Below are positions 8,936 through 17,765 of a DNA stretch of 64,000 nucleotides, one piece after another. Source of the stretch: a bacterium 1xD42-87 (GTDB lineage Bacteria > Bacillota > Clostridia > Lachnospirales > Lachnospiraceae); NCBI GenBank assembly GCA_003611805.1, contig RAYM01000022.1:1-64000 (forward strand). The letters run 5' to 3'. Made by a program: the position numbers and the translations under genes. The notes under the pieces were generated by a model that was not told where the DNA came from, did no database searches, and worked only from the letters and a program-made list of their open reading frames with translations. Within the stretch, counting starts at the first letter, position 1. Every line of letters starts with the position of its first letter.

Positions 8936-9418
8936 TCACTCATCTTCGTCTTTCAGATCCTCTGTGTTCACAAGCGGTCCATGCACTTTTTCCACATAAA
9001 GATGCCCCTCCAGATGGTCCACCTCGTGACAGATCGCTCTGGCGAGCAGTTCTGTCCCCTCTATTTCAAAAGGTTCCATATTTTCATCATAGGCAAGCGC
9101 CTTCACATAGTTGGGTCTGATCACCTTACCGCTCTTGCCCGGAACGCTTAAGCATCCCTCGTAACCGTCCTGTTCCCCGCTGGTCTCCAGTATCTTCGGG
9201 TTAATCAGCAGCAGGGGATCTTCCCCCGTGGTGTCAATCACAACGATTTTTTTCAGCATCCCTACCTGGGGTGCTGCGAGCCCTACCCCGTTCTCCTCGT
9301 AAAGCGTCTCAAACATATCGTCGATCAGCTCCTGCAGTCTGGGCGTCATCTCCACCACTTCCTTACATTTTTTGCCCAAAACCGGGTCTCCCATCTCTCT
9401 GACTTTTCTGGTTGCCAT
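8936..9418 (-). CDS. def: Peptide deformylase
   Basis: Metalloenzyme that removes the formyl group from nascent proteins. The 160-residue protein carries all three signatures: GVGLAAPQVG, EGCLSVPG (metal-binding Cys) and HEVDHLEG (HExxH with two metal-binding His). The start ATG at 9418 has AGGAGG 9 nt upstream and gives the common N-terminus ATRKVREMGDPVL. The C-terminal tail is acidic (DLKDEDE). It lies between priA and fmt in the same direction, with 36 bp to the priA stop, a classic translation-initiation pair. Confidence 0.96.
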   Translation of the reverse strand: MATRKVREMGDPVLGKKCKEVVEMTPRLQELIDDMFETLYEENGVGLAAPQVGMLKKIVVIDTTGEDPLLLINPKILETSGEQDGYEGCLSVPGKSGKVIRPNYVKALAYDENMEPFEIEGTELLARAICHEVDHLEGHLYVEKVHGPLVNTEDLKDEDE

Positions 9419-9454
9419 ACTGCTTATCCTCCTGCCTTTTCTGTTTCCTCTCTT

Positions 9455-11692
9455 TTAAAATGTATTCATAGGATCAAAGTCAAACTGCACCGTCTGTCCC
9501 CTGAGTTCCCTTTCCCTGCAATAGTTCTCCAGCCGGTCCTTGACTTCCACCAATATCCGATACTCTCCATGCCTGACATAAAAGCTGTGGCGGTAAAGGT
9601 CTGCTATCTTTCCGACCGCCGCCGGCGCCGGTCCGATCACCTTAAGCCCCGCCGCGTCAGCCATTTCCTTTTTGACCAGGTTGGTCATTTCTTCCCCCAG
9701 CCGTTCTCCTTCCTCCTGCACGCGGGAGACGATGAGAACTGCCAGCATATGTTCCACGGGCGGGTAGCCCACAAGCCCCCTGTAAGCAATCTCCTCCCCG
9801 TAAAATCCCCGATAATCCTGTTTCGCCGCATAGACCACGCTGTAATGCTCCGGCTGGTAGGTCTGGATCACCACCTCGCCCGGTCTCTCCCCCCTGCCCG
9901 CGCGTCCTGCCGCCTGGGTCAGAAGCTGAAAGGTCCGCTCCCCCGCCCGGTAATCGTTCCGGTTTAAAGAGAGATCCGCCGCCAGCACACCCACCAGCGT
10001 CACGCCGGGAAAATCGTGCCCCTTCACAATCATCTGCGTTCCCACAAGAATGTCCGCCTCCTCATCCGCAAAGGCGGAAAGGATCCGTTCGTAACTGTCC
10101 TTCCTGCGGGTGGTGTCCGCGTCCATGCGAAGCACTCTCGCTCCCGGAAATTCCCTGTGGATCGCCTCCTCCACCTGCTCTGTCCCCGCCTTGAATCCCA
10201 TCAGATAGGGGGAGCCGCAGGACGGGCACTTCGCAGGCTTTGGCTCCTGATAGCCGCAGTAATGGCAGGTGAGCATCCCGTTTCTGTGCTCCGACAGGGA
10301 TACATCGCAGTGCGGGCATTTCATCACATGCCCACAGGAGCGGCAGGAAATAAATCCCGCGTATCCTCTCCTGTTTAAGAAAAGGATCGTCTGCTCTCCG
10401 CTGGATAGCCTGTTCTCCATCAGTTCCTTCAGTTTCCGACTGAATATGGAGCGGTTGCCCTCTTTCAGCTCTTTTCTCAAATCTATCGTATACACCGCCG
10501 GGAGCACGCTGTTCCCGGGGCGTTCCATCATCTCATATAACTTATATTCCCCCTTGCCGGCACGGTAATACGCTTCCATGGACGGCGTCGCCGAACCGAG
10601 CATCACACTGGCGCCGCACAGGGAAGCTATCTCAACAGCCGTCTCCCTGGCATGGTACCGGGGCGCACTCTCGCTCTTATAGCTGTTCTCGTGCTCCTCG
10701 TCCACCACAATGACTCCCAGATTGGCAAAAGGCGTAAACAGCGCCGAGCGCGGACCGATTATCACATCAATCTCTCCCGCTTTCGCCCGCTCGATCTGGT
10801 CATACTTCTCTCCCGCGGACAGCGAAGAATTGATCACCGACACCCGGTCCCCGAATCTCTTGTAAAACCGTAGCAGCGTCTGGTATGTCAGCGCGATCTC
10901 CGGAATGAGCATGATCGCCTGTTTTCCCATGGCTATCATCTTTTCAATAACACCGAGGTACACCTCCGTCTTGCCGCTGCCCGTGACGCCGTGCACCAGA
11001 TACACCCCCGGATGCCCGGCGCGGTAATCCGCAAGCACCTCCTCTATGATATGCCGCTGCGCCCGGTTCAGCACGGGGCGCGTCTCACTCCGGTCCGCCG
11101 CCTTGACGGGATTGCGGTAAAAAGCCTCCTTTTCTATGCGCAGATACCCCTGTCTCTCCAAAGCCTGCAGGGTGGACGCCGCCACGTGAAGCTTCTGCCG
11201 GATTAGTTCGTAGGGCAGTTCCTCTTCCGTCTGCAAAGCCGCCAGCACTCTCGCCTTCGCCCGCTGGCGCTTTCTTTCACACTCGCCCGCCGCCTGTGCG
11301 ATTTCCTCCACGGACAGGCACCGCAGCACCTTCTTTTTTTCAAGCCGCTTCTGTTTCTGTTTCACGGGGAGCACGGTCTTTAACGCCGCAATTGTCGTTC
11401 CTCCGTAATTGCTCTTTAACCAGTAAGCAATCCGAATCTGCCGCCCCTCCACAGTCATACCTTTCTCATCCACAGAAATGACCGCCTTGATCTTTTCCGG
11501 GGGATAATCCGCCTCCTCCGAGAGATCCACCACATATCCCGTCCGCTCTCTATTGCCGTTTCCAAAAGGCACGCGCACCTGCACGCCCGGTCTCACAGAC
11601 TCCGACAATGCTTCCGGAATCCGGTACTGGAAAACCCGGTCCACCTTCTCATGGGCTATATCTATGATGACATCCGCATACCGCTCCGTCAT
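9455..11692 (-). CDS. priA: Primosomal protein N', replication-restart helicase
   Basis: PriA recognises stalled forks and recombination intermediates and reloads the replisome. The 745-residue protein has an N-terminal DNA 3'-end-binding region, Walker A GVTGSGKTEVYL, the Walker B DEEH box, the zinc-binding cysteine array (CRSCGH, CPHCD, CHYCGY, CPSCG) and helicase motifs GTQMIVKGHDFP and QAAGRAGRG. The start codon overlaps the murE stop by 4 bp, so the genes are translationally coupled. Length and motif set are normal. Confidence 0.96.
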   Translation of the reverse strand: MTERYADVIIDIAHEKVDRVFQYRIPEALSESVRPGVQVRVPFGNGNRERTGYVVDLSEEADYPPEKIKAVISVDEKGMTVEGRQIRIAYWLKSNYGGTTIAALKTVLPVKQKQKRLEKKKVLRCLSVEEIAQAAGECERKRQRAKARVLAALQTEEELPYELIRQKLHVAASTLQALERQGYLRIEKEAFYRNPVKAADRSETRPVLNRAQRHIIEEVLADYRAGHPGVYLVHGVTGSGKTEVYLGVIEKMIAMGKQAIMLIPEIALTYQTLLRFYKRFGDRVSVINSSLSAGEKYDQIERAKAGEIDVIIGPRSALFTPFANLGVIVVDEEHENSYKSESAPRYHARETAVEIASLCGASVMLGSATPSMEAYYRAGKGEYKLYEMMERPGNSVLPAVYTIDLRKELKEGNRSIFSRKLKELMENRLSSGEQTILFLNRRGYAGFISCRSCGHVMKCPHCDVSLSEHRNGMLTCHYCGYQEPKPAKCPSCGSPYLMGFKAGTEQVEEAIHREFPGARVLRMDADTTRRKDSYERILSAFADEEADILVGTQMIVKGHDFPGVTLVGVLAADLSLNRNDYRAGERTFQLLTQAAGRAGRGERPGEVVIQTYQPEHYSVVYAAKQDYRGFYGEEIAYRGLVGYPPVEHMLAVLIVSRVQEEGERLGEEMTNLVKKEMADAAGLKVIGPAPAAVGKIADLYRHSFYVRHGEYRILVEVKDRLENYCRERELRGQTVQFDFDPMNTF

Positions 11693-13158
11693 GCCCGCTC
11701 CTCTAAAATTTCCTGTATCAGCACTCTCTCATCCATCGGATATTTCACACCGTTTATCTCCTGATAGTCCTCATGCCCCTTGCCTGCCAGCACGATAATG
11801 TCCCCCGGCTCGCCGTGGTCGATGGCATAGGCAATGGCCTCCTTTCTGTCGCAAATCTCCACATATTTACCGTCCGTCTTTGCAATCCCGGTTTTGATAT
11901 CGTCGATGATCGCCTGCGGCTCCTCCGTCCGGGGATTGTCGGAAGTAATGATCGTCAGATCCGCCATCCGTCCGCTGACCTCGCCCATCTCGTACCGCCT
12001 GGATTTCGCCCGGTTGCCGCCGCAGCCGAAGAGACAGACCAGTCTGTGCGGGTTGTAGGCGCGCAGCGTCCCCAGCAGGCTTTTCAGCGCCATGGCATTG
12101 TGGGCATAATCGATCATCAGGGTAAATTCGTCGGATACCTTCACCATCTCCGTCCGCCCTTTCACCTTCGCCGCCGCAAGCGCGTTCTGCACCGCCTTCC
12201 CGTCCACGCCGAAATGCCTGCAGATGGCAATCGCTGTGAGTGCATTGTAGACGTTGAATCTGCCCGGGGAAGCAATCTGCACGGAAAGCTCGACCAGCCC
12301 TTTCGCCGTAAAGCGCATTCCAAGGCTGCCTCCCTCATTCAGAAAAGCGATATCCTCCGCCCGCAGATCCGCCGGCGTATCGATCCCGTAAGTTTCAAGC
12401 TGGCAGGTACAGCCTTTTGTGACCGCCTCCCAGTGGGAATCGTCCCGGTTCACAATCCCCACCCTGCACTGTCTGAACAGCAGGCTCTTACATTGCAGGT
12501 AGTCGTCAAAATCTTTATGCTCATTTTCCCCGATATGGTCCGGCTCCAGATTTGTAAAGATTCCGAAATCAAAGACAAATCCCTGCGTCCTGTGCAGCAT
12601 CAGCCCCTGAGAGGAAACCTCCATCACCACCGTATCACAGCCCGCATCCGCCATCATCCGAAAATATTTCTGCACCAGATAAGACTGGGGCGTGGTGTTT
12701 TCCGCATGAATATGCGTCTCCCCGATAATGATTTCTATGGTGCCGATCAGCCCCACCTTTCTGCCTGCCTGCTCCAGAATGGACTTCACCAGATAGGTGG
12801 TGGTCGTTTTGCCTTTCGTTCCCGTGATGCCGATGATCTTCATCCGCTGTGCCGGATGCCCGAAATATGCCGCCGAGACAAAGGCAAACGCGTAGCGGAC
12901 ATCCGCCACACGAATCACCGTCACATCCGCTCCCTCCGGCAGTTCTACCTCATGTTCTGTCAGCAAGGCCGCCGCCCCGTCGCGCACCGCGTCCGCAGCG
13001 AACTTGTGACCGTCCGCCTTTGCACCCGGTATGCAGACAAACAGACTGCCTTCGACCACCTTTCTGGAATCATAAATAACATCCGTTATATCTCGTTCCA
13101 CCGTACCGCGCACGCACTCGTAAGATACTTCCTTTAACAGATCGCCTAAAGCTGCCAT
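11689..13158 (-). CDS. murE: UDP-MurNAc-tripeptide synthetase (meso-DAP type)
   Basis: Adds the third amino acid to the peptidoglycan stem peptide in the cytoplasm. The chosen start at 13158 (MAALGDLLKEV, GGAGG 5 nt upstream) gives 489 residues. The ATP loop GITGTKGKTTTT, a central Mur ligase domain and the signature DNPRTEEP are present. The DNPR motif is the one associated with meso-diaminopimelate rather than lysine. The frame stays open to 13254, but that part reads as promoter and leader. It is the first gene of the long minus-strand run and has its own promoter just upstream. Confidence 0.94.
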   Translation of the reverse strand: MAALGDLLKEVSYECVRGTVERDITDVIYDSRKVVEGSLFVCIPGAKADGHKFAADAVRDGAAALLTEHEVELPEGADVTVIRVADVRYAFAFVSAAYFGHPAQRMKIIGITGTKGKTTTTYLVKSILEQAGRKVGLIGTIEIIIGETHIHAENTTPQSYLVQKYFRMMADAGCDTVVMEVSSQGLMLHRTQGFVFDFGIFTNLEPDHIGENEHKDFDDYLQCKSLLFRQCRVGIVNRDDSHWEAVTKGCTCQLETYGIDTPADLRAEDIAFLNEGGSLGMRFTAKGLVELSVQIASPGRFNVYNALTAIAICRHFGVDGKAVQNALAAAKVKGRTEMVKVSDEFTLMIDYAHNAMALKSLLGTLRAYNPHRLVCLFGCGGNRAKSRRYEMGEVSGRMADLTIITSDNPRTEEPQAIIDDIKTGIAKTDGKYVEICDRKEAIAYAIDHGEPGDIIVLAGKGHEDYQEINGVKYPMDERVLIQEILEERA

Positions 13159-13235
13159 AGTTTCCTCCATATCAGAACCCGGTTGTTTCCCTCGTTCTAA
13201 ATTTTCCTCAATATTCTTATATTTATTTATATAGT

Positions 13236-13264
13236 AAGATAGCACGAAAATCACGTTTTTGCAA
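13236..13264 (-). promoter_or_regulatory. Promoter for the murE-rsgA run
   Basis: On the minus strand TTGCAA (13264-13259) and TATCTT (13241-13236) are separated by 17 nt, a good sigma-A-type match about 80 nt before the murE start. Confidence 0.65.
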
Positions 13265-13340
13265 TTTTTGTCTTCATGCGTAGACTGTCGTTCTTTTCCT
13301 TCACGCTTCTTTAAGGTTTCTTAATGTTTTTTTATTTTTC

Positions 13341-13384
13341 CTTCACAATCTAAACACATTTTGGTCACAATTACCCTTTATGAT
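13341..13384 (+). promoter_or_regulatory. Phased CACA repeats with a -10 box
   Basis: CACA occurs at 13344-13347, 13355-13358 and 13366-13369, exactly 11 bp apart, so all face the same side of the helix. A -10-like TATGAT follows at 13379-13384, and no proper -35 hexamer is present at the right distance. This layout resembles activator boxes made of direct repeats about 11 bp apart, such as PhoP-type sites of Gram-positives. Identity of the regulator is inference. Confidence 0.55.
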
Positions 13385-13390
13385 AAGTAT

Positions 13391-13464
13391 CAAGATAGTT
13401 GATGAATTCACTATCTCCCCCTCATAAGAAAACTGCGGAAGAGCCCGGCGTGTCCGGGCTTTTT
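13391..13464 (+). ncRNA. Candidate small RNA with intrinsic terminator
   Basis: A putative transcript of about 75 nt would start near 13391 behind the phased-repeat promoter. It contains a small hairpin GATAGT/ACTATC (13394-13415), a single-stranded CCCCC stretch and a strong terminator at the end. No reading frame of useful length is present. It is divergent from murE and convergent with recJ. The match to any known RNA family was not recognised. Confidence 0.5.
13442..13464 (+). terminator. Rho-independent terminator
   Basis: Perfect 7-bp stem AGCCCGG/CCGGGCT with a 5-nt loop, then five T residues on the plus strand. No plus-strand protein gene precedes it, which argues for a short RNA upstream. 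Confidence 0.85.
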
Positions 13465-13533
13465 CGTGTCCTGTGACACATCCGGCAGATCATTGCAAAG
13501 CGCATTTATGGTCATTGAGATTGCAATTATCTG

Positions 13534-15324
13534 CTATACTGCGTAGTCCTGCATCACCATCTGCAGGGACTCGACTCCCCGGTACACATTGATATCAGGA
13601 TAGTATATGACGCTGATAACGATAGCGCTGCTGCCCCCCGCATAAAGCCGGTCTGTCTCCTCCTGGCCGAAATGTGCCGAGAGAAACGCGTGCCACTGTT
13701 CCAGATCGCCGAAGTACATCATATCATATTCCCGCCCATTCTCGTCAGCCACACGGTACTTCCCCACATTTCTATTTTTCCCCAGAATCCGCCCTCTGCA
13801 TACGCGCACGTTCTTCTGGGCGAAAACCGGCTTAGGATTGCCGTTGCCGAAAGGCTCCAGAAGGGAAAGCTGTCTGACAAGCTCCGGGGTCACGTAGGAC
13901 ATGGGCATGGGCACGTCGATATGCATGACCTCCACCAAATCCTCATCCGTCAGCCCGCTGTGGGCGTTCAGATACGCCCGGAACGCCTCCACGTTCTCCT
14001 CCGGCATGGACACTCCCGCCGCCAGCTTATGCCCGCCGTACTTCGTGTACAGCTCCTTACACTCGCTCATCTTATCGTACATGTGGTAAGCTTCTATGGA
14101 ACGCCCCGAGCCCTTCACGCCCTCCTCGCCGCGCGTCAGGACAAAGACCGGCTTGTAGTACCGCTCCCTGATCCGCCCGGCGATAATCCCCGCCAGACTC
14201 TCGTGACAGTCCGGCAGAAAGACCACCAGCACCTTATCCTCTTTTAACGAAGTGTTCTCAATCTGTTCCATCGCCTGCTCCGTGCCAAACAGCGTCATTT
14301 CCCTCCGGCTGTCATTTAGCGCCTTCAGCTCCCCGGCAATGGTAACAGCCTCCGCCTGGTCCTTCGTCCGGAACATGGCAAGCGCCCTTGCCGCCGTATC
14401 CAGCCGCCCCGTAGCGTTTAAACAGGGACCGAGGATAAAACCCACATGATACCCTGTCAGGCGCTTCTGCGTCAGTTCATTCGCCGTGAGCAGCGCACGC
14501 AGCCCCAGATTCGCGGACTGCTCGATCTGCCGCAGACCGTATCTGACGAGAATACGGTTCTCATCAGTCAGTTCCATCACATCCCCCACCGTGGCAAACC
14601 CTGCAAAAGCCAGAAGCTCCTGCAGGAGCATATCCTTCTCCTCTGCGGACACCGTGCCTTCCCTGACCATTTTCTCCAAATAAATCCCCATAAGTTTATA
14701 TACCACCACCGCGCCGCAGATACCCTTATAAGGATAAGGACAGCCGCCCTGCTTCGGATCCACCACCGCATCCGCCGGGGGCAGTATCTCCTGGCGGCTT
14801 TCGTCCTCCTGCACCTCGTAGGGCACTTCATGGTGATCCGTCACAATCACCGTCATGCCAAGTTCCTTCGCATAGGCAATCTGCGAAAACGCCGCAATGC
14901 CGTTATCGCACGTGAGGATCGTGTCTACGCCGTCCTCTCCCGCCTCCTCAATCAGCTTCTCATTCAGCCCGTAACCGTCCCGTATCCTGTGGGGAATCAC
15001 CACGGAAACCTCCGCACCGCACTTTTCCAGACATGCCGCCAGTATGTAGGAGGAACAGACCCCGTCAATATCGTAGTCCCCGATCACCCGGATCTTTTTC
15101 TTCTCTCCCGTCTTCCCGCAGAGAATCTCCGCCGCCTTAACCGCGTCCTTTAAAAGCATGGGATCATAGAGATCCGCCGTCGTGCCGTGAAGGAATTTCT
15201 CAATTGCCTCTTCCCCCACCACGTCCCTGTTGCGTATGATTCTTGCCACCACCGGGTCGATCCCGAACCGCTCCGCTATCTCATTAAAATCCGCCTTCTT
15301 GGCGGACACCATCCATTTCGCCAT
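13534..15324 (-). CDS. recJ: Single-stranded-DNA exonuclease RecJ
   Basis: A 5'-3' exonuclease of the DHH family used in recombination and mismatch or base-excision repair. Motifs in order: IGDYDIDGVCS, CDNGIAA, DHHE, ADAVVDPKQ, the GPCLNATGRLDTA segment and, in the DHHA1 part, KYGGHKLAAGVSMP. The start at 15324 (MAKWMVSAKK) gives 596 residues. The frame is open to a TTG at 15417, but that codon lies inside the terminator of secDF, so the downstream ATG is preferred even though its ribosome site is weak. No promoter was clearly seen. Confidence 0.93.
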   Translation of the reverse strand: MAKWMVSAKKADFNEIAERFGIDPVVARIIRNRDVVGEEAIEKFLHGTTADLYDPMLLKDAVKAAEILCGKTGEKKKIRVIGDYDIDGVCSSYILAACLEKCGAEVSVVIPHRIRDGYGLNEKLIEEAGEDGVDTILTCDNGIAAFSQIAYAKELGMTVIVTDHHEVPYEVQEDESRQEILPPADAVVDPKQGGCPYPYKGICGAVVVYKLMGIYLEKMVREGTVSAEEKDMLLQELLAFAGFATVGDVMELTDENRILVRYGLRQIEQSANLGLRALLTANELTQKRLTGYHVGFILGPCLNATGRLDTAARALAMFRTKDQAEAVTIAGELKALNDSRREMTLFGTEQAMEQIENTSLKEDKVLVVFLPDCHESLAGIIAGRIRERYYKPVFVLTRGEEGVKGSGRSIEAYHMYDKMSECKELYTKYGGHKLAAGVSMPEENVEAFRAYLNAHSGLTDEDLVEVMHIDVPMPMSYVTPELVRQLSLLEPFGNGNPKPVFAQKNVRVCRGRILGKNRNVGKYRVADENGREYDMMYFGDLEQWHAFLSAHFGQEETDRLYAGGSSAIVISVIYYPDINVYRGVESLQMVMQDYAV

Positions 15325-15414
15325 AAAATTTCTTGCCAGACAGCGCCGATTTCGGAAATTCCGCCCATTTCCACTGAAATCATGTACACTGCCACGCCTT
15401 TCATAATTAGTAAA

Positions 15415-15462
15415 CAAAACCCTCCGAAAAAGTCACAACCCATTGTAACATTTTCAGAGGGT
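15415..15462 (-). terminator. Terminator after secDF
   Basis: On the minus strand CCCTC(T)GAAAA pairs with TTTTC(G)GAGGG around a loop of about 20 nt, followed by TTTTGTTT. It lies about 37 bp after the secDF stop and separates that transcript from recJ. Confidence 0.75.
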
Positions 15463-15498
15463 GATTTATCGTACTTTGCTTCGTCACGCGTTTTCTTT

Positions 15499-17763
15499 TT
15501 ACTTTGCAGCCTTCTTCACAAACTTCGTGCGGAACACAAACCAGAGTGCTCCTGTCAGGCAGATGGAGGAATAGGTACCGCAGATGATACCCGCCATCAG
15601 AGGCAGTGCAAACTCCCGGATGGAGGAAACACCGAACACTTCCAGAGCCGCCACCATGAAGAACGTTGTCAGGGAAGTAAAGATACTTCTCGTGAGCGTC
15701 TGGTTGATACTTCTGTTGACCATCTCCTCCAGACCTTCCTTACTCCGCATCTCACGCAGGTTCTCACGCACACGGTCGAAAATAACAATGGTGGCGTTGA
15801 TGGAATAACCGACAATCGTCAGCATACACGCGATAAAGGTATTGCCCACGGACACCCGCACAATCGCGTAGAACGCCAGCACCACAAGCACATCGTGCAG
15901 CAGCGCGATCACGGAACTTGCGCCGAAGCGGATGTCCTTAAAGCGGAACCAGATATACAGAAGCATCAGCACCGTGGACACCAGAATCGCCTTGATCGCG
16001 CCGGACTGCATCTCGGAGCTGATCGTTGCGCTGATGGTCTCCGCCGTGATACTGCTCTCATCCACACCGAAGTTATTCACCATCACTTCGTTAAATGCCT
16101 CTCTCTCCTGCACGTTCAAAGTTCTGGTCTTAATGATAATATCGTTGGAACCTGCCACCTTGGTGCTCATCACGTTGCCGTCCCCTGTGATTTCCTCGAT
16201 GTGGGGAACGATCTGTGCGTCGATCTCCTCGATGCTCATGTCCTCATTCAGCGTCATGGTTGTGGAAGTGCCGCCCACAAAATCCAGACTGTAATTCATC
16301 GTCATGCCGATGCTCGATTTATTGATGCCCATAGCGACAAATCCCGCCAGAATCGCTGCGATGGAAATGCCGAAGAACACATATCTTTTGGAGAGGAAGT
16401 TGATGGTCTTTCTCTCCTTCGCCACGCCGTATGCCTTCTCGCTCTGAATCCCCAGCGCATAGAAGATGTTCACAAGGAACTTTGTCACCACAAGCGCCGT
16501 GAACATGGAAAGGATGATACCAAGCATCAATGTGATGGAGAAGCCCTTGATCGTGCCGCTTCCCATAAAGTAAAGCACCAGACCCGCAATCAGCGTTGTG
16601 ATATTGCCGTCCAGAATCGCGGATAAGGCCTTCTGGAAACCGATCTTAATCGCATTCTGCACACTCTTGCCTGCCGCGATCTCCTCGCGGATACGGGCAA
16701 AGATAATCACGTTCGCATCCACCGCCATACCCACGGTCAGGATGATACCTGCAATACCGGGCAGGGTTAAGGTCACCTCAAAGGCATACATCAGGATGAC
16801 CAACAGTTCCGTGTACAGGCACAGCGCCAGAGACGCCGCAAAACCGGCCACATAGTATACCGCAATCATAAAGATTACCACCAGCGCGAAACCGACTGCC
16901 GCCGCCGTCAAGCTTGTCTGGATCGCCGCCGAACCGAGCTGTGCACCCACCACGTTGGAACGAAGCTCCTCAAGCTCCAGCTTCAGTCCGCCGATACGGA
17001 TGGTGGAAGCAAGCTGCTCCGCCTCCGCCGCCGTGCTCTGTCCCGTGATGACTGCATTGCCGTCCGTGATGGCCGCCTGCACATTGGGCACGCTCACAAA
17101 TTTCTCATCGTAGTAGATCGCGATGGTCTCACCGTTCTCGTAAGCCTTGGTGGTCGCCTCCGCGAACGCCTGCTTACCCTTTTCATTAAAGGAAAGGGAA
17201 ACTACATTTTCCAGATTGCCCATGGAGTCCTGCTGCGCCCTCGCCTGTGCGCCGTCCACCTCCGTGCCGGTAAGCACGATGGAACCGTCCGCCTGCAGTT
17301 CCTCAATCGTCTTGTTCAACTGGTACTGCGGAATCAGATTACCATCGGCATCGATGCCGTATCCCGCTTCATAGTTATTGTTGCCCTCGCTGTCCGTCTG
17401 TGCGATAAAGTAGAGGCTTCCTGGCTTGCCCAGCTCCTCCAGAATCGCGTTGGCGTCGGTAACGCCGGGAATCTCGATATTGATTCGGTCGGTTCCCTCC
17501 TGATATACCTGCGCCTCCGTGCTGTAACCGTCCACACGCTGCTGCAGCTTGTAGATGGTATCGCTCATATCTTCCGCACTGGGATCTTCATCTCCCACCA
17601 CCTGATAGGTAATGCTGACGCCGCCCGCCAGATCAAGTCCCAGCTTAATGCTCCCGGCCGCGCCCGACTTGTCCGAACCGACGCCGAAAATTGCCGTATA
17701 ACCCAGCAAACCCAAAATCAGCACATAGACGATCAGACTGACAACCGCTCTGCTCTTTTTCAT
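15499..17763 (-). CDS. secDF: Fused protein-export membrane protein SecDF
   Basis: Uses the proton gradient to pull secreted proteins through the Sec channel. In this 754-residue protein SecD and SecF are joined in one chain. The SecD half has TM1, the GLDLAGGVSITYQV motif, a large external domain and five further helices with the conserved GMAVDANVIIFARIREE stretch. The SecF half begins near residue 455 with a helix, DFVGGTSTTM, and ends with its own helix set including SINATIVIFDRVRENL. The start has AGGAG upstream and follows the scfB stop by 2 bp. Fusion of the two halves is known in Firmicutes. Confidence 0.95.
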   Translation of the reverse strand: MKKSRAVVSLIVYVLILGLLGYTAIFGVGSDKSGAAGSIKLGLDLAGGVSITYQVVGDEDPSAEDMSDTIYKLQQRVDGYSTEAQVYQEGTDRINIEIPGVTDANAILEELGKPGSLYFIAQTDSEGNNNYEAGYGIDADGNLIPQYQLNKTIEELQADGSIVLTGTEVDGAQARAQQDSMGNLENVVSLSFNEKGKQAFAEATTKAYENGETIAIYYDEKFVSVPNVQAAITDGNAVITGQSTAAEAEQLASTIRIGGLKLELEELRSNVVGAQLGSAAIQTSLTAAAVGFALVVIFMIAVYYVAGFAASLALCLYTELLVILMYAFEVTLTLPGIAGIILTVGMAVDANVIIFARIREEIAAGKSVQNAIKIGFQKALSAILDGNITTLIAGLVLYFMGSGTIKGFSITLMLGIILSMFTALVVTKFLVNIFYALGIQSEKAYGVAKERKTINFLSKRYVFFGISIAAILAGFVAMGINKSSIGMTMNYSLDFVGGTSTTMTLNEDMSIEEIDAQIVPHIEEITGDGNVMSTKVAGSNDIIIKTRTLNVQEREAFNEVMVNNFGVDESSITAETISATISSEMQSGAIKAILVSTVLMLLYIWFRFKDIRFGASSVIALLHDVLVVLAFYAIVRVSVGNTFIACMLTIVGYSINATIVIFDRVRENLREMRSKEGLEEMVNRSINQTLTRSIFTSLTTFFMVAALEVFGVSSIREFALPLMAGIICGTYSSICLTGALWFVFRTKFVKKAAK

Positions 17764-17765
17764 GA

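Noticed and set aside
11773-13137. Long open frame (454 codons) on the plus strand opposite murE
   Set aside because: It is the mirror of a high-GC coding gene with strong murE motifs on the other strand. The translated plus-strand sequence has no domain character and is rich in His, Arg and Pro.
13442-13464. Terminator of recJ
   Set aside because: The T-run is on the plus strand, so it serves a plus-strand transcript; recJ is on the minus strand and its stop lies at 13534, upstream of this site in its own direction with no T-run.
15187-16626. Open frame of 479 codons on the plus strand across the recJ start and secDF
   Set aside because: It spans two real minus-strand genes and a terminator and reads as His/Arg-rich noise without a family match.
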